Assembly (NCBI GenBank): GCA_918797485.1
Contig: CAKKNE010000006.1
Span: 2,294,001-2,358,000, forward strand
Direction: 5' to 3'
DNA length: 64,000 nucleotides
From: Pelagomonas calceolata
Lineage: Eukaryota; Sar; Pelagophyceae; Pelagomonadales; Pelagomonadaceae
The notes beneath the pieces were generated by a model. The model saw only the letters and a list, made by a program, of their open reading frames with translations, searched no databases and was not told the DNA's origin. Every line of letters begins with the position of its first letter. Position 1 is the stretch's first letter. The translations under genes and the position numbers were made by a program. Below, one piece after another: positions 42,629-53,106 of this stretch.

Positions 42629-44507
42629 ATGCGCCGCCGACGCGTCACCGCACTGATGCTGGCAACGGCCGCCAGCGCCCTGAACCTCCCCGGCCGCCGG
42701 TTACGACAACGGCTACGCGCCGCGACGCTCGACCCGACGCCCGAGGGCACCTGGGACGCCACAGATGAGACCTACGACCCGAGGGACAGCGCGATCAACC
42801 TCGCTCTACTAGATGAACCTTTGGAACTCCCCGAGACGCCGTCGCGGCCGAAAATCCTCGCGTTCGCGGCACCCGTCGCCGTCCTGAACCTCGCGAACTT
42901 TATTATGGGTTCGGTAGATACAGCCGCGGTCGGCACCTTCGGCACGACGACGCAGCTCGCGGCGTTGGCGCCGGGCACCATGGGCATGGAGTACTCGTGT
43001 TATGCTCTGTCGTTCTTAACGACGGCGTCGCTCAATTTACTGAGCACGATCAGCGACCCCGACGGCGAGGAGCGGGACGTCTGGGATTCTACCTTAGCTG
43101 GGAGTATCAAAGTTGCGATATTAGTAGGCTTGGTGCACGGCGGGCTGCTGCTGGGCGCCGCGGCACCATTAGCTCGTTTATTAGGAGCGAATGGTGTAAC
43201 CGTAGCGCCCGCGGCGAGGTACCTGCGCCTCAGGGCTGCTTCGGCCATAGCGTTTCATGTCTCAGCGGTCTGCGGCGCGGCGCACTTCGCGAAGAAAGAT
43301 TCAAAGACGCCGCTGTATACCATACTTTTTGCGGGCCTCGCGAACTGCATCGGCGACCGGGTGCTATGCCCGTTAGCTGAAAGTGGACGGTTGCCGGGCA
43401 TCCCGGACGCCATTGGGGCTGCGGCTCTGGCGACGACGGCGGCGCAGTTCCTGGGGTTGGGCTTCACGCTGATGGCGCTGAAGCGGACGAAACGGCTGCC
43501 GAAGGTCTGGCGGCGCCGGGGCACTGGTACCACTTCTGGAGCATTTCTGGCCTTCGCCGGGCCCGTAAGTCAGCTCCTCTGGTGTAGAATTGCGATATAC
43601 GCTTACGTGGGCCGGTGCGCGTCGTTACTGGGCGCCGCCGCGGGCGCGGCCCAGCAGATCATGTCCACACTCTTCTGGGGCTCGACCACATTGAGCGCGG
43701 AGCCCTTCAACACGGCGGGCCAGACATTTTTGCCCGACCACTACGACCCCGAGACGCCCGATGTCATCACGCCGCGGTTCCGACTGACGTTGCAACGATT
43801 ACTAGATTCGTCATTACTCTGGGGCCTCGCCATCACGCTGGGCACCTATCCGCTCAAAAGCGAGAAAGCACTGTCCATGTTTACCACATCAAAAGATGTG
43901 ATGCGCCTCGTGGCCATCGGGCCCATCCTGGCGGTCGGCGCCTTGATCGCGCCCATGTTGACGGCGGAGGGTACGCTTCTGTGTGGAAATCAAAATTTTA
44001 CGGCTCGTGCTGAATCGTCGCGTCGACCTCCACGCCACCGACGCGCCGCCTGCTCGATGGCGTGGCGGTGCCGGTTCCTCGCCGCTCGCCGAGAAATGAC
44101 TTTGTGAAGAATCATCGGGTGCACCCGACACACTGGTTGATTTCCGCACAGGTACTCTTGTGGTCCTAGGCGAGTTCCAGTGGTTGGTACGCAGTATGGT
44201 CTTCTCCTCCTTCGTCACGTACGGTCTCGTGACGTGGCTACGGCACGCTGGTAAAGCATCAATTGCGAACTACTGGTGGGCCACCGTGACCTTCACGGCC
44301 TGTCGACTCGTCTGCAACATGGTCGGCGTGCGGACTCATGTAAGACGCGCGCGCGTGAAGAACCTTGCCGAGTACCGGCGCGAGAAGCGCGAGGCCGAGT
44401 TGAGATTGAGGACGTGTCCGCCGTGGTTCGACAAGCGCTCCAAGAGGAAAGTGCCGGCGACGGGCCAGTCGTACCCGATGGATATAGAGTACGAGCGCAT
44501 CCCCTAA
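42629..44507 (+). CDS. MATE/DinF-family multidrug or metabolite efflux transporter
   Basis: Two exons, 42629-43970 and 44152-44507, encode 565 residues. The presequence (MRRRRVTALMLATAASALN) plus basic stretch looks like a plastid or mitochondrial targeting signal. About twelve hydrophobic helices follow, beginning LAFAAPVAVLNLANFIMGSV, DTAAVGTFGTTTQLAALAPG, a typical MATE opening. MATE proteins export organic cations, organic acids or flavonoids against H+ or Na+. Exon 2 adds a last pair of helices (VVLGEFQWLVRSMVFSSFVT, YWWATVTFTACRLVC) and a hydrophilic tail. Without splicing the protein would end inside the inserted element. An ATG 3 codons upstream (42620) is equally possible. Confidence 0.85.
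43971..44151 (+). mobile_element. Introner (intron-forming DNA element), 181 bp
   Basis: The best-preserved element. Terminal inverted repeats CTGTGTGGAAATCAA (43979-43993) and TTGATTTCCGCACAG (44137-44151) match with one mismatch. Flanking 8-bp target copies are GTACGCTT (43971-43978) and GTACTCTT (44152-44159), 7 of 8 identical. The intron is one target copy plus the element: donor GTACGC, acceptor CACAG. Removal restores GAGG|GTACTC in frame. The internal hairpin (CCACGCCACCGACGCG with CTCGATGGCGTGG) is shared with other members. It carries no coding capacity, so transposition must have been supplied in trans. Confidence 0.92.
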
Positions 44508-44552
44508 TACGTGTAAGAACTTGTGCATTCGAAAACCATTTACAAGAGAAGC

Positions 44553-47500
44553 CTAGCCGCGCGCCGGGGGAAAGAATTGCCGCGCCTGGAGGCTCTGGCC
44601 GGGCGAGGGAAAGCGGCGCGAGCCCCTGGACATCGGCGAGCCTCTACTTTGAGGCGACGCGGGGAAGAAGCCGTTGTCGTCCGGGACCGGGAGGCGTTCA
44701 AAATCCGACAAAGCCCGCGCGGCCGTCGCCGGCCGGGCCATCGTCGACGACGCCTCCAACAAGCCGATCGAGGCGTCGAGGAAGCAGGCGTCCATTTTGC
44801 CGGCAGACGGTAAGCGTAACGCCCAGTCCGGCTGGCGAGTCCCTTCACAAAAACGAGGGTCATCACAGTCCCACATCCGGTGGGACGGTTTCTTCGCCTT
44901 CGGCGTGTGCAGGGCTTTCCTCGGCTCGCGTTTTTGTCGCTCTGGTTTTCCGCGAAAGGTCTGGCGCGCCCGGGCTCGTTCCACGGCCAAGGCCGAGGCC
45001 GGCGTGCGTGGCCGTTGCATCGGCGGGCCTTCAGCGGTGCCGCCGGGCGACGGAAGGTCGGGCAGCTTGATGGCCTCGCGCGGCTGCGTCGCGAGCGACG
45101 ACGGCGAGGCCGCTCTCGCAGGTTCGGGCTCGCGCAAGGGGGACGAGGATGATTGTAAAGAGGGCTGGTCGTCGACCGCGCCCTCCACCCTAATATGGAG
45201 CGGCATAGTGTAGACGCTGCAACCGCCCGACGAGAGGCCCTTCTCGGGCAGGAAGACGCTCCGCAGATGTCTTAGGGACCGCGGCTCCCTTGCTTTGTCC
45301 AGTACCGACCGTAGCGCCTGGGCCCAGTTTGGCTCTTCTTCATGCAAGCCGTAGCGCGTCTCCCAGTTAAACTCGGGCTCCGCGAGGGTCGACGATGGCA
45401 GGTCCTGCTGCGTGTAGGGGTCCCGTCTGACCACGGGGTCGTTCCCCAGAGATAACGTATTGGCAGGTAGAGCTCGCGCATCGGATGGCCGCCGCGACGG
45501 CCTCGACGCGTAGGCCCGCGTCAGTCGATGGCGCCGTTGTTGATGCTTTGATACGCCTAAATCACCGTCCGACGTCGCCACGGACCTCCGGCACGCCTCC
45601 TCGGAGCCCGCGTCATCCCGTGCGTTCGCGACCTCCGCCGCCCAGTCCACATCAATACGAGGGGCCACCACCACGGGTTCCGGAATGTGCGTCTGAACAA
45701 CAACGGGCGGCGCCTGAACTCGAGGAGGTTCTGCGACGGGCGTCCACCGTGCGACGTTCTCCCGTTCTTCCTGGGCGCGCTTGCGGTACATGTCGGCCTT
45801 GGCTTCGACTTTCGGAGGAGCGCCGAACACGGAGGCCCCCGCGCGGCCGATGGCGTCAGCAGTCTTCCGGTTCCTCGTCACCCGTCGATGCACGGCGCCC
45901 TTCGCCCGTAGCAACCCGAACATGGCGTCCTTGTTTGTATGAGGTACCTCCTCGCCGTCCGACGAGTCGCTCGACGAGTCCGACTCCGACGACGACTCCG
46001 AGGACGAGTCGGTCAGGCTGATGCTGTCTCGAGACAAGCTGACTTCTTCGCGCGACGCGCGCGCGGCCTCGGCGAGCGCCGCGCGCTTCATCCGCAACTG
46101 GTCCTCCTCTAGAGCGAGCTTTTCGGCCTCGAGTCGATCGGCCTCGGCCTTCACAGCCGCGAGCCGCAGCGCCTCCTTCTCATCACCTACTCTCTTCGCT
46201 TCGGCGATTTTTGCGGCCGCCTCCTCCTCCCGGAGCTTTCGACGAGCCTCGGCCTCGTCCTGCCGCTTCCTCATTTTCTCGGCGAGGGCGTCGTCCTCGG
46301 CCTCGCGCTGCTGTCGCCGCTTCGACGCCTCGTCGTACTTGAGCTGTCTCTTCATTGCAGCTTCTTTCTCCTTCAGGCGACGCGCCTCGGCGCGCGCCGC
46401 CCGCCTTAGTAACCGCTGCTCCGCGGCCTCCTCACGCGACTGCGCCTCGGCCGCCGCCCGGTTCGCCTCTTCGAGTTGTTCGCGCGACCGTCTGTTGGCC
46501 ACGGCAAGTTCTTTAGCAATCTGCTCGGCGGCCTTCGCGTCACCCGCTAATCGAGCCTCCTCGATCCTTGAAGCGGCCTGGGCCTCGCGCTCCAAGCGTC
46601 TCTTAGCGTAATTCTCATGTTCCACGCGCCGCTCCTCCTCGCGCTGTGCTCTCAATTCCTCCCTCGCCAATGCCGCCTCCTGCTCGATCTTCTCTCTGGT
46701 AAGACGAGTCTGGCGCTCGAGCTCCTGCTGCGCCGCCAGGTTCTTCGCCGCCAATTCAGCCTTCGACTCGGCATCAGCTTTCTGTAACTCTGCCTTAATA
46801 CGCCGGATCTCCGACGCGTCCTCGCACCGAGCCAGGGCCGCCTCCGCTAGTTTGGCGCGCTCCTCCCTTGCAATAGCCTCGAGGCGTTCCCGCTCCCGCC
46901 TCCTTTCTGCAGCCGCTTCCTCGCGCTCCGCCAAGCGTTCCGCGGCCTCCTCCTCGCGACATTGTTGCCTCCACTCCCGCTCCGTCATCCGCAGTCGTAT
47001 GGAGTGGTCTTTCAAATCCTGCCGTTCTTCCCGTGCATCCTCCTCCTGAGCTCGTTCAAGTGAAGCCCGCGCCTCCCGCTGCAGCTCGGCAGTGATCATC
47101 TCGGCCTTCTGCGCGTCGCCTGCTTGCTCGGCCTCCTCAATTAACCTTTGAGCCTCCTGTAAGCGTTCCTGCCTCCTCCTAGAACGTTCCTCGTTCCTCC
47201 GGAGGCGTTCCGCCTCGGCGAGCTCGCGTCGCTCCAGATCCTGCTGGAGACGCCGCTCCTCCCGCGCTTGAGCAGCGGCCTTCAATTGGTCGCCCTCAAA
47301 CTGTTTTTCCAACTCCTTGGCGCGCCTTTTTTCGAGCTTCGCGAGTCTTTTCGCTTCCTTGGCCTCTTGTTTACGCCTACGAGCGTCCTCCTTCCTCGCT
47401 CGGCGCCAGGCGGCGGCCTCCTCGTCATCACTAGATTCCTGCACGGAACCTATTTCGACCTCTTGCTGCAGTCTAGCTAATTCTCGAGCGCGTTTTCTCT

Positions 47501-49736
47501 CGGCCTTGGCCTCCCTCAAAGCCTCCGCCTCCAGCGCCCGGGCCTCGGCCTTCCGGCGCCGCCGCTCTTCTTTGGCTGCTAATTTAGCCGCTAATTCATC
47601 CTGCGCGTCCTCCTCCTGCTGCAGCCGCTGGAGGCGCGCCTCCTCTTCGGACGAAGCTCTGTTCGCACGAGCCAACTCCTCCTGGATATTACGAGCGCGC
47701 GCCGCGTCGCCCGATGCTTGGGCCTCCTTGATCTTCTGGGCAGCGGCCTCCTCGCGCTTCGCACGCTTTTCTTCGGCCTCGAGTAAACGCTTCCTTTTTT
47801 CCACATCGCGCTGCTGTTGTCTCAAACGTTTGCGCTCGAGCGCTTCCTGTTTCGCGCGTTTCTTCGCCGCCTTGGCGTCCGTCGCTTGCTTCGCTTCTTC
47901 CGCAGCTAATTTCTCCTCCCAGGACGGCTCCTCTGCCACGGGCACCTCGGCCGACGCCTTGCGCGCCTCGCGCTCGGCCCGCTTCTGTTCTTTGGCCGCA
48001 GCTTTCGCCTCGGCCTTCAATCGTTTGCGCTCCTGTTTCGCCTCCTCCTTCAACCGCTTCTTCTCGAGCTTAGCTTCCATCTTCTTCTGTTCGTTCGCGA
48101 GGAAGTCCTTGCGCCTTCGTGCCTCCTCGTTCTTCCGCCGTCGCTTCTCGAGCTCCTCCATGAGTCGGTTGTCCTCCTCCGTCATTACTGCGGGCTCCTC
48201 GAAGACGATTTCGGGCTCTACGGGCTCCGGTTCTTCGGGCTCCGAGTCCGATTCCGACGAGGACGACGACGACGACGACGCGCGCGCCGCGAACGCCTCC
48301 TGGACCGCCGCCTTGACCGCCTGCTGCACCGAATCCTCTTCACTGTGAACGCTCGCCTCGTCGGCCGGGAAGACCTCGCCGAGGTCGACCTCTCCATCAA
48401 TACGCGGCCTCGTAGAAAGCAGCGCGTCGAGCCCGGCTCCACTTACAGCTTCCAGCAGCCCGGGCACGGCGTGGATGCACTTGTCCGCGCCCCTCGCCAA
48501 CCTCCGTTCCATGTCCGGGAGCGACCTGTGTGGAAATCAAAATTTTACGGCGCGCTCGCCATCGACGCGACGCCTGCTCGATGGCGTGGCGATGCCGGTT
48601 CTATCAGGCGCACTGGTTGATCTCCACACAGGCCGCGACGCGTCGAGGTTATCCTCCGGAAGGACATCTGCCAGAGGTTCTAGGGTTTCCAACCACAGCG
48701 GGTCCGCCTCCCACCGTAGACTGACCCGACGTACACCGTCATCATCGGGATCATCGTCTTGCACCGTGATCCGATCCAGCAGAAAACAGAGAAACTTCAC
48801 GTACGCTTGCGTCGTAGGCTCACCTACTAACCAGGCGTCCACGATCTGGTAGAACGACGTGAAGAACCGGTCCCGATTTAACGAGGAGTGCCCCTGCCGA
48901 TCGAAGTCCCACTCCCGCGTCGCCACGACTCGAGCCTCGTCCTGCCAGCCCTCCTTCTGCGTGGCTTCGACGTTCATCGCCGCATAGAGGTTCAGGTGGA
49001 GAAACAGATACTCCTCCAAGTCGATGCTACCACTCTTATCTCGATCGCAGACCTGCCAGAAGCCCTCCAGCAGCTTCCTCACCATGGGGTCGAAGCGCGC
49101 TATATCCCTCCTCAGTAGGAGAAGGTCATCTGGATACCTTCTCTTCTTATCCAGCCACGGCTCCGACGACGGCGCGAAGAGCCAGGCCGAGAACTCGTCC
49201 ACATCCACATCGCCGCCTCCGTCCTTATCTATTTCACTCATTATTACATCAACTTCCGTCTCGCGGATGTTCAAGTGCAGAGAATGACGAATAGCCTTGC
49301 CGAGCTCGTCGCGGTCGATGCATCCACTCCCATCGAGGTCATACTTCTCGAAGAGCTGCACGCAGCCGAGATCCAACGTGCGCATCTGCGCCTTCGTCGC
49401 CATGCGCACCTGGTGGAGGCGGTACGACGCGTCGAAGAAGCATCTCAACTCATGAAGCAAGGCGTGGGCGTTCTTTGACGTACGGTGGTCCCGGGAAAAG
49501 CCATTCCACTCGACGGGTGAGGATGGTTTCGTGCTACCGAGGCAGACGAGCTCGTGCGGGTTCCTCCAAAGTTTTTGTGCCGTCTTTCGTTTTGTGAGCG
49601 TAATGTACTTTGTTGTATTGATGAGGGCGCCGGTTGAATCGAGGTAGTCCACGTCTAGATATTGCAAGGTGCGGCCCGTGAGCCTTTCGCGTAGGTCGTA
49701 GTCGACGCTGCGGCGGCGGCTCCGGCGCCGCGGCAT
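44553..49736 (-). CDS. Giant EF-hand / charged coiled-coil protein
   Basis: Two exons, 49736-48640 and 48525-44553, encode 1689 residues; the intron is an introner, and only splicing joins the two halves in frame (DA|SLPDMERR). The N-terminal part has EF-hand loops DLDGSGCIDRDE (about 133-144), DKDGGGDVDVDE (170-181) and DRDKSGSIDLEE (231-242), so calcium binding is likely, plus one degenerate hand (FDRQGHSSL). The next roughly 800 residues are nearly pure Glu/Arg/Lys/Ala coiled coil (ERRQDLKD, EEAAERLAEREEAAAERRRE). The C-terminus is Pro/Ser-rich. The architecture suggests a calcium-responsive cytoskeletal or flagellar structural protein. Confidence 0.85.
48526..48639 (-). mobile_element. 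Introner (intron-forming DNA element), 114 bp
   Basis: Plus-strand ends are CTGTGTGGAAATCAA (48526-48540) and TTGATCTCCACACAG (48617-48631), near-perfect inverted repeats. Target copies: GGAGCGAC (48518-48525) and GCCGCGAC (48632-48639), 6 of 8 identical. The host gene is on the minus strand: donor GTCGCG at 48639, acceptor ACACAG ending at 48526. Relative to its host gene it lies in the opposite orientation to the element at 43971, yet it is spliced in the same way. It shares the 19-mer CGCCTGCTCGATGGCGTGG with that element. Confidence 0.9.
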
Positions 49737-50191
49737 GGTTGCTCTGCTCCGGCAGCCCGCCTTGCTTCAGGCGCGCGCCGGTGACTCACGGGCAGCGTCC
49801 CGCCGCCCCTTGGCGCGCGCGCGGGGCTGCTCCCACAGACAGCCTCTCCCTGTGAGCCTGCTACTGGTTCGCCGCCCGCGCACGAAGGGCTGGTGCCCGC
49901 GCTTCCGGCGCTTGGACGGGAGCTAAGGAATGAGTAATGGAGCGCGGGGCAGCCGTTTGCCGTCCCTGCCGCACGCACGGGGTGCTCCCACACACAGCCG
50001 GGAGAGCTGTGCCTCCTCAAATCGCACTAGCCCTTCAAATCCGAAACCGCCTCACTCAGGAATTCGCGGCGGCAGGGGCCGCGGGGATACCTCTCGGAAG
50101 GGTAAGCCGCCTGGCGCCGGCGATGGAACGCGGCGCGCGGCCCCTTCACGCCGTCGAGGCGACCCACGTGCATACAAAAAGAATTAACGCC
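49737..50191. other. Intergenic region between tandem minus-strand genes
   Basis: A 455-bp GC-rich spacer containing two diverged blocks sharing GCTCCCACA-ACAGCC (near 49829 and 49984). CAGCCGGGAGAGCTGTG at 49995-50011 is an exact repeat of 12865-12881, which also lies upstream of a minus-strand gene. No gene or CTAG motif is seen. Confidence 0.5.
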
Positions 50192-50935
50192 TCACCGCGC
50201 GCGCTTCGCCCGCGATTGCGGAGAATAGCCGGGCGGCGACGCCGGCACGGGCATGTACTCGAAGAGGACGGGCGCTTGCGACTGGAAATAGCCCGGGAAC
50301 GTCGCCGAGGCCAGCACCGCCAACGCGACCACAAAAACCACAACGAGCAACGCGCGGGTGGCTAAACCACGAGTAGGCGACAGCATCCTATCTACACTGG
50401 GTCGGGACTGCGTCGCGTGGTCCAGCAACCGCTCGCACGCCTTCGGGCACCGTTGCGGTGCTCGTCGGCACTTGTCGTCGTCGTACGCGTATCTAGCGGC
50501 GTAGACCTCGAAGGGCTTCTGGGGGCAGTCTTTCACGATTCCTATCAGGCCGCAGTCGAGGAAATGGCTCCATCTCCGCGCGGCGGGGTGCGCCGCGGCT
50601 CGCGCATCTAGCCGCGCGTGCGCCCGCCAGGCACTTGATAGTCTAGCCAAGCTGCACACGTCGTCGGACTCCCGTCGCTCCTTCACACAATTTGATAATT
50701 GATCTAGGGACGCCTGGTACCGTCGTCGCGTCGTGAAGAAACCGGCGCCATCCAGGATGCGGTTCGCCGGCGGTTTCGGCGGCTGTTCGCCGAGTAACGC
50801 GCAGTTCTGGGGCGGCGGCTTCGGCAGCGACGGCGCGTAGAACAGCGACTGCCACGTCGTCACCACTAGAAGCAAGATGACGATTGCTACTCGCTTTTGG
50901 AGCCGGAGGGGCCAGCGGCGTCTTGCTTGCGCCAT
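50192..50935 (-). CDS. Hypothetical two-span membrane protein
   Basis: A 247-residue protein from the ATG at 50935 (MAQARRRWPLRLQKR). A first hydrophobic helix (VAIVILLLVVTTWQSLFYA) follows a basic N-terminus, giving the look of a type II anchor. A roughly 130-residue middle region has several cysteines (NCVKERRESDDVCSLARL, CGLIGIVKDC, CRRAPQRCPKACERLL), and a second helix (ALLVVVFVVALAVLASAT) comes before a short Pro/Tyr tail. The Cys-rich loop is probably lumenal or extracellular. The family is not recognised. Confidence 0.6.
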   Translation of the reverse strand: MAQARRRWPLRLQKRVAIVILLLVVTTWQSLFYAPSLPKPPPQNCALLGEQPPKPPANRILDGAGFFTTRRRYQASLDQLSNCVKERRESDDVCSLARLSSAWRAHARLDARAAAHPAARRWSHFLDCGLIGIVKDCPQKPFEVYAARYAYDDDKCRRAPQRCPKACERLLDHATQSRPSVDRMLSPTRGLATRALLVVVFVVALAVLASATFPGYFQSQAPVLFEYMPVPASPPGYSPQSRAKRAR

Positions 50936-51262
50936 GCGTCGCGCGCGCGTTGCGCCCCGCGTCCCGCGACGGGCTCCAAATCTAGTGCACTCTACGCAGT
51001 GCCCTCCCCAAGCTTGCTGTACAGCCCTGGGCACGCAAGGAGCGTTGCAGCGTTTTCTCTGCTGTATATCTCGATGCGATTCAGCTGCTATTCGATTCGT
51101 TTCTAAACGAGCTGGGTGCTGCACTGAGCCGAGCTGTGCTCATCCTTTGTGACTGTGCTCTGCGGCTGGCTCGTGGCGGAGCCGTCCTGTAGGCTTAGGG
51201 CTCCCATTGCAAGCCCACCGATCGAAAGAAGACCCAGAAGACCCGTAAACTTGCGCTAATGA

Positions 51263-51286
51263 GCTAGCGGCCTGTAAGACACTAGC
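51263..51286 (-). promoter_or_regulatory. CTAG inverted-repeat promoter motif, copy 11
   Basis: Read on the minus strand it is GCTAGTGTCTTACAGG followed by CCGCTAGC, preceded by TTT. The first 23 bases equal copy 8. It lies 293 bp upstream of CSN2 (51579) in a 643-bp divergent spacer; the other start is at 50935. The spacer also holds GC-rich Arg/Ala-type sequence and nothing else identifiable. Confidence 0.7.
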
Positions 51287-51578
51287 AAACACCAAGGCGA
51301 GGAAGCGCCGCCATTTGTGTCCGCTACAGCCTGCGCGCAGCACACGACTCGCCCAGCGCCTCCATTTGTGCTAGAGACAGCGCGCTGCAAATTTCCAGCC
51401 GCCGCATCGCGCCGCGCGGGAGCACACCAGCCCGCGAGTCACTTGGCGCCGCGCGCCCAACTCGCCCGCCCGCGGCGCCGCGCGCCGAACGAGCGCCACC
51501 AGACGCCCGCCGCAGCGCCCGCCGCCAGCGCGCGCGAGCCGCAACGCACCAGTGACACACTAACGCCAACAAAACAAA

Positions 51579-52928
51579 ATGTCCGACTCCGAGGAGTACG
51601 ACTACGGGTCAGATGAAGAACAATATAATTATAGTGATGAAGATCAAAATGATGAAGGGGAAGATGATAAAATAGCCATCGAGAACGCCTACTACGAAGG
51701 CGACGATTTGAAGAATGAAAATCCGCAACAAGCTTGTCAGCTATTTGAGAGAGTCGTACAATTGGAAGGCGAGCGCGGCGACGAGGTGAAGTGGCGCTTC
51801 AAGGCGTTAGAGAACCTTGTAGTCTTGAAATTCAAGCTCGGCGCGTACGACGAGATGGCGTCGCGCTACGCGGAAATGTTAACACATGCACAAACAGTAA
51901 CGAGGAACGAGTGCGGCGACGGCGTCAACGCTGTTTTAGATGCTCTTGCCGATCCGCAATCACAATGCTCAGACGAAATCATGCGAAAGATGTTCGCCAT
52001 CACGTTTAGTGCTCTGAAAAGCTCTTCCAACGAGCGGCTGTGGTTCAACTGCAACGTGAAAGCGGGCAAGTTGCATCTGGCGCGCGGTGATCACAATGCT
52101 GTCAGACAGGTGGTCGATGAGTTGAAGAAGTCGTGCCAGAAGCCTGATGGTACAGATGATAGTAGCAAAGGTACTTCTCTACTCGAGGCCTATGCCTTGG
52201 AGATCTCGCTCTGTGCGGCCACCAGAGACGCGCGACGCATGAAAAGGATCTACCCTAGAACGCTGAACCTCAATGCGGCCGTCGCGGATCCGCGGATCAT
52301 GGGCGTGATCCGCGAGGAAGGAGGGAGGATGCACATGCGCGACGCGAACTTCGCCGAGGCCTACAACGAGTTCTATGCTGGATTTAGAGCGTACCAAGAA
52401 GCTGGTAATAGTAGAGCCAAGGACTGCCTGAAGTACGTCGTGCTCGCAAACATGTTAGCTCTATCGGACATCAACCCTTTTGACGCTAGAGAAGCGAAAG
52501 CCTACCAGGAGGAGACCGAAGTCGCTGCTATGAGGAGATTACGTGTGTCTTATGATGCCAATGATTTGAGGCAGTTCGAGACCACTCTGACCGATAAGCG
52601 GAACAACATCCAGTCGGACCCGTTCCTCATGGAGTACGTCGATCCTTTGCGGCGGAGGATGCGGGAGCAAGTACTTTTGAGTTTGGTGAAGCCCTATCGA
52701 AGGGTCAAGTTGGACTTCCTCGCTGGTAAGTTGCAACTGTCTGAGAGTGACGTGGAGCAGATCGTGGTGGCCATGATCCTAGATGATCGCATTGAGGGAG
52801 AGGTGGACATGCTCGAGAAGCACCTGGTGCTGTCCGGGAAAGAGGAGGGCAAGAAGCATCGGGAGCTGGCGAAGTGGGCGGGCGCGCTCGAGAGCCTCGC
52901 GAAGGGCATGGCGAACCGGGCCCAGTAG
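51579..52928 (+). CDS. CSN2: COP9 signalosome subunit 2
   Basis: A 449-residue protein, close to the usual CSN2 length of about 440. The acidic N-terminus (SEEYDYGSDEEQYNYSDED) and the block AIENAYYEGDDLKNENPQQA are diagnostic of CSN2. Helical TPR-like repeats follow (LFERVVQLEGERGDEVKWRF, LENLVVLKFKLGAYDEMASR). The PCI/winged-helix end (VKPYRRVKLDFLAGKLQLSE, DVEQIVVAMILDDRIEGEVD) closes the protein. The COP9 signalosome removes NEDD8 from cullins; CSN2 grips the cullin-RBX1 end. The first 60 codons are strikingly AT-rich compared with neighbours (runs such as GATGAAGAACAATATAAT). Confidence 0.93.
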   Translation: MSDSEEYDYGSDEEQYNYSDEDQNDEGEDDKIAIENAYYEGDDLKNENPQQACQLFERVVQLEGERGDEVKWRFKALENLVVLKFKLGAYDEMASRYAEMLTHAQTVTRNECGDGVNAVLDALADPQSQCSDEIMRKMFAITFSALKSSSNERLWFNCNVKAGKLHLARGDHNAVRQVVDELKKSCQKPDGTDDSSKGTSLLEAYALEISLCAATRDARRMKRIYPRTLNLNAAVADPRIMGVIREEGGRMHMRDANFAEAYNEFYAGFRAYQEAGNSRAKDCLKYVVLANMLALSDINPFDAREAKAYQEETEVAAMRRLRVSYDANDLRQFETTLTDKRNNIQSDPFLMEYVDPLRRRMREQVLLSLVKPYRRVKLDFLAGKLQLSESDVEQIVVAMILDDRIEGEVDMLEKHLVLSGKEEGKKHRELAKWAGALESLAKGMANRAQ

Positions 52929-53106
52929 GAGCTTGCCCTTGTGTTAACATGATATGACTATTATTCGCGTCGACGGCGCCGGGGAGGGGCTCCGTGACTA
53001 GAAATTACTGAGGATCAAAAGTGCATGAGGATCGGGAGATAGGTAGGTGGCGTTCCGGCGCGAGGCAGGAGAGCCAGGGGAACAGAGCAGCAAGAGGACG
53101 GAGCGT

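Noticed and set aside
44276-45070. 264-residue plus-strand frame
   Set aside because: Composition is shadow-like and it overlaps the ends of two supported genes.
47317-48348. 343-residue plus-strand frame rich in Ser, Ala, Phe and Arg
   Set aside because: It is the antisense image of the Glu/Arg coiled coil of the minus-strand gene.
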